From Sordariomycetes sp. S80-01Y (Eukaryota; Ascomycota; Sordariomycetes), in NCBI GenBank assembly GCA_037042185.1, contig JAXQJY010000022.1, positions 682,001-746,000 on the forward strand: a stretch of 64,000 nucleotides of DNA. The letters are read 5' to 3'. The position numbers and the translations under genes are program-made. This document shows, one piece after another, positions 21,444-31,256 of the stretch; position 1 is the stretch's first letter, and the number at the start of each line of letters is the position of its first letter. The notes beneath the pieces are model-generated. The model ran no database searches. It worked only from the letters and a program-made list of their open reading frames with translations, and was not told where the DNA came from.

Positions 21444-23083
21444 CTAGAAGACGGTGCCGTCGCTGTCGATGAGGATGGGCGGCTCCTTGGTGTTAGGCCT
21501 GTTGATCTCCGCGATCTCGCGGCCACCCTACAATCGTTAGCCACATGTTCTCGAGTTGCAGATGAAACAGGGGTAACGTACCTTCCAACTACCCGCCTCC
21601 AAGAGCTGCGGCAGCGTCATCTCGTTTCCGTTCAGCTCCCTCTTCAACGCCTTGTTAACCTCGGCGCACAGCTGATCCAGCAGCCCAATGGTGGCCGCCC
21701 TCCACTCGACGACCACGTCATCACTCGGCTCAAACATGGGAGCCACTTCCACGCCCTTCGTCCCGGTCCTCCTGCAGTAGTCCGAGTAGTTCTGTAGGCC
21801 GCGCTCCATGTCGTCCTTCTGCAGATTCAACACGCCCAAGTCCACGAACAGACCGCCGTTCCTGTACTCGGGCAACCCAGTCAGGAGTTCTGTGCCGGCA
21901 AAATGCATTTTGAGGAGGGACTGCATGGGTTGCATGAGGGAGTAGGTCAGCCACTGGGTGAGTTTGTGGAAGGGAAGGATGGATTCCCAGGAGTCTGAGC
22001 CGCGGGGCATGGTTTGGCAGGGCCATGCGTCGCCAAGGGAGGCGCCGTTGATGGCGGTGCGAGAGTTGGGCCAGATAGGGGCGAGACCGTTCATGAGGAC
22101 GTTCCATAGCACTGTCAGGGGAACGATAAGAAGAGAGGAGGCTTGTGTCGAGGGATGGGAGAGGAGGTGGTCTGAGTGGGTCAGCACATTCGGCGGATGA
22201 AAAGGGGCCTGGATGTCAACATACCAACCATATTGCCAGGGCGGCCGTCCTCGCCGAAGTAATCCTTCTTCTCATCCAAAGCATCCGCCAACCTGATTAG
22301 GAGCTCTGTACGCCCTTCGAGACCAGCCATTACGTTCCCTGGCTTGGACTGTAACCCTGCCGCCATCTTCTCGATAGTCAATGCCTTCAAACCCTCCTTG
22401 TCGACCTGCGCCCTGTTCTTTGGGTTCCCTGAGAAAACACCCTGCTTGAACATCTCCAAGCTCGCAACTGCAATCCCCTCTGATCGACGGTACACCCTCC
22501 CGTTCTCGTTGCTCTTGTAGCTCCACTCCGTCCCGGCACCTGCATCCAGCAGCACGCTGACAAGGAACAAGTCGATCAAGCGTCTGCACCTTTCCGTGCT
22601 GTCCACATCATCCGGCCACGTACTCAGCAATTGCGCAATCCTGTCTCTGCCTCCAACGCAGAAATGCTGGTACCGCCCGTGCGGTGGGATCCCCGTAAAC
22701 GGCGCGTCGAAATCTCTCTTGATCAGTCCGCACACAAACGTGGTAACATCCTCCATCTTGCTCATGTCCACCTCGAAATGCCTGAGCTCGTTCCTCAATG
22801 CCTTGTCGTACACAATGCGGCTCCTGTCGCGCACGGCCACCAAAGAGCGAAGGTAGCCGGCCGGGTCAAGCTGCGGGTCGGGAGGGCGTGGAAGGTCCAT
22901 CTTGGGGATTTTGAATGGCAGGCCCGGCGTTTTAGGAGAAAGGGGCGTGGTTGCGACAGAGGAGGCAGAGATGCGGTTCCCAAGGCCTCGCGAACCGGAG
23001 GAGTGGATAGAGGTGGTGGAGTAGGAGGAGTGCTGGGGAGGGTCGGACTTTGGTGGCTTTTCTTTGCGGGAGAAGAGGCCCAT
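21444..23083 (-). CDS. urc4: Urc4/DUF1688 uracil catabolism protein
   Basis: Three exons (23083-22225, 22171-21582, 21527-21444) encode 510 residues. A Ser-rich N-terminus (about 1-65) precedes the DUF1688 fold: AGYLRSLVAVRDRS, FEVDMSKM, PFTGIPPHGRYQHF, DAGAGTEWSYK, RRSEGIAVAS and, in exon 2, INGASLGDAWPC, PFHKLTQWLTYSL and NGGLFVDLGVL. The C-terminus is GGREIAEINRPNTKEPPILI. In Lachancea (Saccharomyces) kluyveri, URC4 belongs to the URC pathway that lets fungi use uracil as a nitrogen source; the biochemical role of the protein is not firmly known. The final exon is 28 codons and is joined by GTACGT..TAG signals. The gene is separate from dihydroorotase by about 16 kb, so no cluster is implied. 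Confidence 0.9.
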
Positions 23084-25457
23084 GATGGCGTTGAAGCTCA
23101 CGAAGAGCTCCTGTTCCGTCGGTCTAAAGACTGCACAGTGCCACAAATTCGGGACGGGCGAAGTCGAGGTCGCTGTGAAACGAGGCGGTTGTTGATCTCG
23201 AGGTAGCACGTGTGGGGGGACCGATGACAGCTCGCGGCGGGGTCAAGGAGGGACTAGGCGGTGGGCTAGTAAAGACTGACACCAAAAAGCTGCTTCTCCT
23301 GGCGAAGGTACGGAGGATTAAAAATACTTTGCAACAGATCAATTGAGCCTCGATTCGGACTCGCGGGCGAGGCGGGAGGTGCAAGGGAGAAGAAGAAGAG
23401 CTGCAGGCGGTGCTGCCGTTGCTTTTGAGGGGCAGCCCTGAGAACTGCTCAGCCTATAGCCCCGTAGCCCCAAAGCCTGGCAGTAGCGCAGCGGCACCTA
23501 CAGGGGTCGGAATTCAGGAGCTCTTCCAGGCAGGGCCACTATCACTTGGCAGCCGGATATTTCCACCGTGCTAAGCTTCTGGAACTTGCACAGGCGTCGT
23601 TGCCCTGTCCTGGGCTCTGGATGGTCGATCGCTCCAGGGGTGGCCGTTGCAGCGACGATGGCACCGTACCATTGTTACCTGTAGCGCCGTGGTCGACTTC
23701 CAGTGGTAACATCGATGTTGCTCGAGGTCGTTTTTCCGATCGACTGGGCCGGTGGGTAGTCTGCCTCTCGCGTGTTTCTTACCCTTCAAAGAGCGAGTGC
23801 AACCCAAGCCTGCTGTCATGTTGATCACTGTCTCTGCCTACACCCGCCCTGAGCTAAGACCGGTATTATAACGGAGATGGCACAGCGCAGGTGACTCGGA
23901 CGGAACTGGCCAGAGGGACGCTCATAATAATCATAATGCTTGGTAAGAATGAGGAAACGCGCTCCTACCATCCGGGGTCATTGCACCGACGCTGCTGCAC
24001 TTGGCTGGGGCTCGACGGAGTAGTCTGTACCTGGTACTCTGTAGGCCAATTCAACCGACCACGTTCCGTGCCCGCCCAGCACTGCAGCACTGGAGCACCA
24101 CCAGGTGTATAAGTCAGTCACCCCTGAGCCGCCCAGCGCCCATCCCCTCCCATCCCGTCCCTCCAGTCCGGAACAGGGTTCGGCGTCCGCGGTGAAGAAC
24201 GCTACAAGGTTGTCATGGCGAAACCAGTGCTGCACTGCTGCCATCTTTGAAAACGCCTGCGCCCTTTCTCAGGCCCAGCAGGATCTGGTCGCCACTTCTG
24301 CAGGGCGTCGGGCCAGCGTTATGCGTCTCTGACGTGCTTCTGGGCCGGACTATGCTGTTCCTGTTGGCCGCGGACATGGAGGATGGGATGATATGCAGCC
24401 ATCCTTCCATGCCCCCGATCCATGCCCGGGTACCTTGCATTGCGGGCGCTCCGCCAGGCACCGAGGGGGGCTAAACGGGCTTGGCTCTGCCTCTTGGAGA
24501 ACTTGCAATGGAAATGCTCCCCTTCTTCCGTGAGCAGTTGCGCCTCACTTCTTGCCCTCTGGGTCGCCCTCAGAGGTATCAATCAATCTCATCACGCCTC
24601 TGAATCGCCATATCTTGGCGCTCGAGGCGACCGTCGATGGTGCCGCCCGCCTAGCAGGGTTCTGACTCGAGCAGAAACACGGCCGCTGAGTCGACCACCA
24701 AGCTGAGCAACCTTTTGCATCCGTCATCTACTGCGAGTTGACTCGGGTACGCACGTAAAAGACGCCAATTGCTAGGGCTGTGAGTCAATGATTCAAAATG
24801 CCCGCCGGGCCAGATTTCGCGACCAGCATTCCAGAACGAGTTTCGGCTGCACCGGGTGAAGACCCCGCGAAGCTGGGCCAGGGTTCATCACGACGGCGCG
24901 GTTGTCGTGCATGAGTTGGCGCGCCTGTACGTGGAACGCAGCGAGCTGGGGCCATCGAGAATCTCCGCGTGTTATCTAGACTCTTCAAACTTCTGTGCCT
25001 CATCAGAAAACTTCGAGTTTCTGTTCTACGTGGAATGAGAGCAGTTCTACTGGGTCCTAAAGAACAATGGCCCGAAAATCATGGTGATCTGGCACAGTCC
25101 ACAAGAGATTCACGAGGGTATGTGGTGAGGCGCGAGTGAGGATACAGCTGTCTTGGTGCGTTTGAAATCAATTGATACCAAGTAGTAGTGTTAATGAGTC
25201 CAGTCGATACCGCATGTCGAAATATGGTGCGATGAGACGGTGTTGCAATCTATTCGCATGGCGCCTCTTCGGCCTGTGTTAGTATCGTGGTGATATCTGG
25301 TCTGGCCGGCTTGTACTCACTATTCTGCGTCCATGGCCCCTTTCCTCCGCTCCATTTCGTCTGGCGCCCCTATGCGCTCAGGCTCTTCTCACGCGAAGCA
25401 GCCAGTTCTCTGCTGCAATGGCATGTCTTGTCAAAGTTCAGTCGCCTCAGCCCACGC
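23084..25457. other. Intergenic region, urc4 promoter and fal1 3' flank
   Basis: 2.4 kb between two minus-strand genes. Short frames are present on both strands but none shows a domain, membrane pattern or splice-supported extension. The urc4 promoter must lie in the left part and the fal1 3' end at the right. An isolated TATAAG at 24108-24113 has no gene downstream that I can support. Confidence 0.45.
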
Positions 25458-26754
25458 TCACGCAATGAGATCCGCGACGTTCATTGGCATCTCATCGATC
25501 TGCGTAGAGTAGTACACTACAACTGTCAGTCTCCTTCACCTGCGATGGGAGCTGGTAACTCACGTTCGATATCGCGCAAGATGCGCACGTCTTCGGTGGT
25601 AACAAAGTTAATGGCGACACCTTTGCGTCCAAATCTACCAGAACGACCGATGCGGTGGATGTAGTTCTCACGGTTGCTCGGCAGGTCATAGTTGATCACC
25701 AAGCTGACCTGCTGAACGTCGATACCGCGCGCCCACACGTCTGTCGAGATCAGCACGCGGCTGTTGCCCTGGCGGAAGTCCTGCATGATGCTGTCTCGCT
25801 CCTTTTGCGGCATGTCGCCGTGCATGCTGCTGACCGTGAAGTTCGCGTCGCGCATCTTGTCGGTCAGCCAATCGACCTTGCGGCGTGTGTTGCAGAAGAT
25901 GACAGCTTGGGTGATGGTAAGGGTATCGTAAAGGTCGCAGAGGGTGTCGAACTTCCAGTCCTCCTTTTCGACCGCGATGAAGTATTGCTTGAGGCCCTCG
26001 AGTGTTAACTCGTCGCGCTTAACGAGGATACGGACTGGATCTGTCATGAACTTTGTCGTCATGTCGAGGACATCGTACGGAAGAGTGGCGCTGACGACGA
26101 CAACCTGCGTAGCCGGAGGCAGGTATCGGTACACGTCGTAGATCTGCTCTCTGAAACCCTTGTTCAGCAGCTCATCCGCCTCGTCCAAAACTAGCATTTT
26201 GATGTGGCGCGTCCGCAAGTGCCTCCGTCGGATCATGTCGGCCACGCGACCAGGTGTTCCTGAGACGATGTGCTGGCCGTAGTCGAGCTTCCTTATGTCC
26301 TCGCCCACGTTCGTTCCCCCAATGCAAGCATGGCACTGCACATTCATGTAATCCCCAAGAGCCATGACAACTGACTGAATCTGAGTCGCGAGCTCGCGAG
26401 TCGGCGACAGTACCAGAGCTTGCGTCTCGCGCACGGCCGTGTCAATAACTTGGAGCATGCTGATCGAGAAAGTCGCCGTCTTTCCGGTTCCGGATTGCGC
26501 CTGGGCGATGGTGTCGCGACCCTTGCAGACCTGGACGATGGCGCGAGACTGAACAGCCGATGGAGATTCGTAGCCGTAAGCGTAGACTCCGCGAAGGAGG
26601 TTCTCTGTATACTGTGAGCAGCTGTCGCAAACCGGGCTGGGAATGGCATACCCTTCAACGACATGGACTCGAAGGTCGGGTGGACGGTGACCTCCTTCGA
26701 GGTGGAGAATTCCATCCTCTCCTCCGCCTTGCGATCGATGCCTCCTTCAGCCAT
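25458..26754 (-). CDS. fal1: Fal1/eIF4A3-type DEAD-box RNA helicase
   Basis: Three exons (26754-26652, 26604-25564, 25516-25458) encode 400 residues, the standard length. All helicase motifs are present: Q-motif region [18 protein letters not shown] (motif I), PTREL (from about 102), TPGR, DEAD (175-178), SAT (206-208), RGIDVQQV and HRIGRSGR. The end, [14 protein letters not shown], is the typical eIF4A/eIF4AIII tail. Fal1 orthologues are nucleolar helicases in 18S rRNA maturation in yeast and correspond to the exon-junction-complex helicase eIF4A3 in other eukaryotes. The last intron has two in-frame acceptors 6 nt apart (exon start 25522 or 25516); the second restores the conserved DIELYYSTQ. 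The gene is divergent from SF3a3 with 265 bp between start codons. Confidence 0.94.
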
Positions 26755-27019
26755 TGTTGCGGTATTGTCGGTGTTCTGGGATGATGATGTCAAGAGGTTG
26801 AAGCTGGGGATTTTTTTCTGGAGGGATCATCAGAGGCCGGGGTTACTTCGGCAGTGGGAGGCGATGCTCCCAGGGCGTGCCAGCGAAACGCGACGCCTAA
26901 CTTTTTCTCCAGATGCACGACGTAGAGTTTCGAGTTTGCAACTTGTCGCAATTTACTTCTCCTAACTCCAACCCCCCGAAATACACCGGATCATCTTCAG
27001 ATATAGGGTTATATGTACG

Positions 27020-28543
27020 ATGCTTGTTCTTGAGGAGCAACGGTACCTCCACGAGGACCTGGAGCGATTACAACAGGGCATTGCCGACCGCATGCACGAT
27101 GAGCCAAAACACATTCGCGATCGCCTCAACCGAGACCACGAAGTCGCCCAACTCCTGGATCAAATCCAAACCCAGTCTCAAAACCTGATCGACATCTACA
27201 AGGACGCTTCAGGCGCACGCGCCTCCGAAATCCAGCAAATTGGGACCGGCGATCCCTTCCAGGAGTTCTACAAGCAACTCAAAGATGTACGCGACCACCA
27301 CTTGCGGTATCCGAACGAGCAGGCCGAGAACTCAGAACAGCGGTATAAGATCCGCAAGCCGGTAGATGGGGAGATTTTACCTTCGATCGTGGACTCGCTA
27401 TTCTCAGGCGAGGAAGCGTACGGGCGGTTCTTCGACCTCACAGAAACGCACGAGCAGTTCCTGAATCTTCCAAATGTCAGGAGGTTAACATACCTGCAAT
27501 ACTTGGAGGTGTTCGATAATTTTACTCCGGGGTACGGTGGTGTCAAGAGAGGCGACAAGTTGACGGACCAATACTTCAAATACACGGGAGACCTGTCCAA
27601 TTACCTGGAGTCATTCTTGAAGCGGACGAGGCCACTGGAGAACCTGGATCAAACATTGGCGACTTTTGACAAGGAATTTGAAGAGAAATGGGAAAAAGAC
27701 GAGATCGAAGGGTGGAAGAACGAGGAAGCTGCGAGCGCTGCTCCAAATGGCGAACTCAGCACCGCCGAAGCCGTATGGTGCGCGGACTGCGAGAAGGAGT
27801 TCAAGAACAAAAACGTTTACGATAACCATTTGAAAGGACGGAAACACATCAAAGCGGCCGAGCAAAGGAAACAGCGGCAGGACGGTGCAGCCGGGTCTTC
27901 TGAAAGGTCTAACGGCACCAAGACAGCCGGTGCTTCCGCAACTCGTCTAAAGGAACGAGCAGTAGCGGAGAGAGAGTATCGGGTGAAGCGGCTCGCCAGC
28001 GCGATGAGCACAGAGCGAAGCGACACCAGAGTCAACGTCGAGCGCAAGCAGGGCATGACCGAGAAGGAGCGTCAGCAAGAGCTCGACAACCTGCTGAACG
28101 CTCCCGAGCAGACACAAGAGCACAACGAAGACGAGGAGGACGGCGAAGACGACGGCGAGGAGAAGATCTACAACCCGCTGAAACTCCCGCTCGCCTGGGA
28201 CGGCAAGCCCATCCCCTTCTGGCTCTATCGACTTCACGGTCTGGGTGTCGAATTCCCTTGCGAAGTCTGTGGCAACTTTGTCTACATGGGCCGCAGAGCA
28301 TTTGACAAGCACTTCAACGAGGCACGGCACGTGTACGGCCTGAAGTGCCTGGGCATCACCAACGTCAGTCTGTTCAGGGATATTACGAAAATTGACGAGG
28401 CACTCAAGCTATGGGAGAAGATCAACAGGGAAAAGAGGAAGACCAAGGTTGACGAAGGAAGTGTGGTACAGATGGAAGATGCGGAGGGCAACGTCATGCC
28501 GGAAAAGGTCTACTACGATCTGCAGAAGCAGGGCTTGTTGTAG
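27020..28543 (+). CDS. sap61: Splicing factor 3a subunit 3 (SF3a60/Prp9/Sap61)
   Basis: Single exon, 507 residues. The N-terminus MLVLEEQRYLHEDLERLQQ is the family start. Conserved blocks GYGGVKRGDKLTDQYFKYTGDL and the matrin-type C2H2 zinc fingers CADCEKEFKNKNVYDNHLKG (about 253-275) and CEVCGNFVYMGRRAFDKHF (about 415-437) follow, separated by a charged region with DEEDGEDDGEE. SF3a60 belongs to the U2 snRNP SF3a complex and helps pair U2 with the intron branch site. The zinc fingers and spacing argue against other C2H2 proteins. It shares a short divergent promoter with fal1. Confidence 0.95.
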   Translation: MLVLEEQRYLHEDLERLQQGIADRMHDEPKHIRDRLNRDHEVAQLLDQIQTQSQNLIDIYKDASGARASEIQQIGTGDPFQEFYKQLKDVRDHHLRYPNEQAENSEQRYKIRKPVDGEILPSIVDSLFSGEEAYGRFFDLTETHEQFLNLPNVRRLTYLQYLEVFDNFTPGYGGVKRGDKLTDQYFKYTGDLSNYLESFLKRTRPLENLDQTLATFDKEFEEKWEKDEIEGWKNEEAASAAPNGELSTAEAVWCADCEKEFKNKNVYDNHLKGRKHIKAAEQRKQRQDGAAGSSERSNGTKTAGASATRLKERAVAEREYRVKRLASAMSTERSDTRVNVERKQGMTEKERQQELDNLLNAPEQTQEHNEDEEDGEDDGEEKIYNPLKLPLAWDGKPIPFWLYRLHGLGVEFPCEVCGNFVYMGRRAFDKHFNEARHVYGLKCLGITNVSLFRDITKIDEALKLWEKINREKRKTKVDEGSVVQMEDAEGNVMPEKVYYDLQKQGLL

Positions 28544-29016
28544 ATACGTGTATGTACATACGTTTGGTGTCCAGATGTCTCTAGTCCTCAAAAACATGTA
28601 ATAATCCGCCTTCGGCTTCATGTATGCAGGTTCAGCATAGTGCCGCCTGAGGCATTCCTGGTTGTTCTCCCGTCTCCAAGTTTTGTTCGTCGTTCCCTCC
28701 TCCCGCCAGTCGTTCCGTGGATGGAATAGGTGAATCGTAAGATTGGTTGCCTCGCCTCCACACCAAACTTCACCAGACCACGCGGCAATACACGATTACT
28801 TCAATCGCCGAGTGCTTGTTATATTGAGCTCTCGTTCTTTGTTTATTCCGCTGCGCACTCGTCAAGTGCTAGGTCAGATCTATGGCTTAGGGTAGGTAGC
28901 CGTGGGAGTCGGGATTAGTCATCATAGTAAACACTCATAGGCTGTCAACAGTACACGTCGAGGCTCACACTGAGCAACCCAAACTCTCACAAAATGCACA
29001 CCAGCCAACAACCTCC
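28544..29016. other. Intergenic region sap61 to slx1
   Basis: About 470 bases between two plus-strand genes, presumed 3' end of sap61 and promoter of slx1. No further structure noticed. Confidence 0.5.
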
Positions 29017-29940
29017 ATGACACTCCCGAAGCCAATACCTGCACTTTATACCGTCTATGTTCTCCGTTCAACCGTTCGTCGATCCTCCATCTACATCGGC
29101 TCAACACCCAACCCGCCCCGCCGTCTCAAACAGCACAATGGCGCCACTAAAGGCGGCGCTCGCCGCACATCCCGAGATTCCCTCCGGCCATGGGAGATGA
29201 TATGTCTTGTGTCTGGCTTCCCGTCAATGGTTGCTGCACTGAAGTTTGAATGGGCGTTGACGAATCCTCACTCATCATTGCATATTCCCACAGAAGACAG
29301 GCTCGTGCACAGTACAGCAAGGAAGAGGAATGGACAGCCGAAACGGCCGACGAGGACTTTGAGGAGCGTGGTCGAGAATTTGCATCTGCTTGTGGGAGTG
29401 CGGAGCTTTGCCAGGTGGCCGCTAAGCTTGCACTTCCACGCCAGAGACATCAAGAACACTTGGGACAGCTGGTGTATGGAGTCTAACAAAGCAGTAAGGG
29501 CGGGGTTGAACATTTTTGAAGACTATGGAACCGAGACCGGAGAAGGAGAGAATGATAAGGGCATCCATACAATGCCATTGGACTATGCACCCATGAAAGA
29601 CTACGTTGAGAAGGCACATAACGTCGTCTCATTTGAGCAAGAAGGCAACTGCATCCACTGCAACGAAGAGCTAGAGTCAGCCAAAGGGCTCCATCCTATT
29701 TGTCCAAACGACGGCTGCGAGGCGATGGGTCACCTCACGTGTTGGAGCAAGAAAGCACGTTTGAGCTGGGACAAGGAGGGAATTCTGCCCAATCTTTGTC
29801 ACTGCCCTTCTTGCGGCGGCGAGATCAGATGGGGGGATATGATGAAGGAATTGAGCTTACGGACAAGGGGCGAGAAGGAAGTCCAGAAGCTTTTGAAGAC
29901 TAAAAAGGGAAAAAAGGCTACTGCTGTACCGGCCGTTTAG
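29017..29940 (+). CDS. slx1: Slx1 structure-specific endonuclease subunit
   Basis: Single exon, 307 residues. The N-terminal GIY-YIG nuclease domain (about 9-95) shows YTVYVLRS, IYIGSTPNPPRRLKQHNG and the FEWALTNP segment. The C-terminal RING/PHD-type zinc domain carries CIHCNEELE, HPICPNDGCEAMGHLTCW and CHCPSCGGEIRW. Slx1 with Slx4 cuts branched DNA (5' flaps, replication forks, Holliday junctions) in the nucleus. The catalytic Arg (PPRR) and the C-terminal cysteines are in place, so the gene looks intact. A Lys-rich tail ends the protein. Confidence 0.94.
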   Translation: MTLPKPIPALYTVYVLRSTVRRSSIYIGSTPNPPRRLKQHNGATKGGARRTSRDSLRPWEMICLVSGFPSMVAALKFEWALTNPHSSLHIPTEDRLVHSTARKRNGQPKRPTRTLRSVVENLHLLVGVRSFARWPLSLHFHARDIKNTWDSWCMESNKAVRAGLNIFEDYGTETGEGENDKGIHTMPLDYAPMKDYVEKAHNVVSFEQEGNCIHCNEELESAKGLHPICPNDGCEAMGHLTCWSKKARLSWDKEGILPNLCHCPSCGGEIRWGDMMKELSLRTRGEKEVQKLLKTKKGKKATAVPAV

Positions 29941-31256
29941 AGTGGTTTGGCCAGCCGTAGTCTTGTGTCGTTGCTAAGCGACGCGCTATGCCAAAATAGT
30001 CCTACATTCTCTTGGGAAGATTGAACGGCGGCATGTTTGGCACTTGGTCAAAGTTTCTCAAACCGGAAGTTATCGCTTACGCCCCAAAGTGCTACTTTGA
30101 CCGACGCGTGGTACAAAGCACTTAGTAGCCGTCTTTGAGAAGTCCCGAGCACGGACTGTGTGATCGCTCTATGAAGCAGATTGACAAATTTTGCCTGGGA
30201 CCCAGTCACTCTCGTGCTCTGTGTGTGGTATATAAGTCCCAAAATTCATCGGTATCGAGATCGTGCTAGCCAGTGAGGATTGAGGAGGTCGGGGATGAAG
30301 TCTGGTTGCGGACCGGGTGTGGTCTTCAGTGGAGCCCTTGCATGAGACGGCGAGCCGGTGTCTTTTGAGAGTGCAGCCGTGGCTGCAGATGCTTAAAACT
30401 TTTTGAATTGTTGTTAGACACTGCAAAATGGCCTGGAGAGAAATATATACCAGCAGGATCTGCGATTATTCCCCGAGCAGGAAAATAATGTCGCGGGTGA
30501 TGTTAAGAAAGACCGACCGCGCTGGTACGATCGGGGCGGGCAAGAGAGACCGGGCTTGAAAGGCTCCAGCGCCCCACCGGTCCTTCCGCGCACAAGGCCC
30601 TGAGGTACATATACTCGCGTCTCCGCCTGAGACTCCGCCTTGTGAGAAGTAGCAGTACTTATCGCCCTCCAGCCCGCATGGCTGGAACTTGCATCGACGA
30701 CTTCCCTTCGCACTTTCCCCCAATTCCCTCCCTCTTCCTCTGCCACATCCGGCTCCAGTATCATTCTTCTTCACTCCCACCTCCCTCGGCCTCTCACACC
30801 CAGACTCAATCACCCCCGAGTCTCCCTCCGACACGTCCCGCATCCGGTGTCAAATTTTCCACGGCCGACCATTGAACAGCACGATCCTCAAGTACGTCCC
30901 GACTTTGTTCCTCGTGTTAGTGGCATTTTCCTGCGGTCCATGAGCGTGACTTTGGTGTGACTTTCACTAGCATAGATATTGTCCTTCTGCACTAATTCGC
31001 ATATACTAACTTTCACAGCACTGGAGACGTCTCACCGAATTCAGGAACACATCCTCGACGACCTCCGCACCCTCGAAGAAGCGACTTGCGATCCCCCGAG
31101 CCACACGTGCCAACTCCGACGCTGAGATGCGATCCGCCCAACGAAGATAGCCTTTCATGGAGACATAAGCTGCGCACATAAGCCCAATCCTGCGTCTCGA
31201 ACATAACGAGCATTCAAGACAGCCCTGCCCATCATAGAAGTGAGGCTCTCTGCGAA
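29941..31256. other. Upstream region of the KDM5 gene
   Basis: 1.3 kb before the KDM5 ATG. It contains an isolated TATATAA at 30229-30235 and a C/T-rich tract around 30700-30850. No frame has recognisable protein features. A spliced or long 5' leader for the KDM5 gene would fit but cannot be shown without transcripts. Confidence 0.45.

Noticed and set aside
3782-23083. Idea that dihydroorotase and URC4 form a pyrimidine gene cluster
   Set aside because: They are separated by some 16 kb and seven unrelated genes; synthesis and catabolism of pyrimidines are not known to be clustered this way in fungi.
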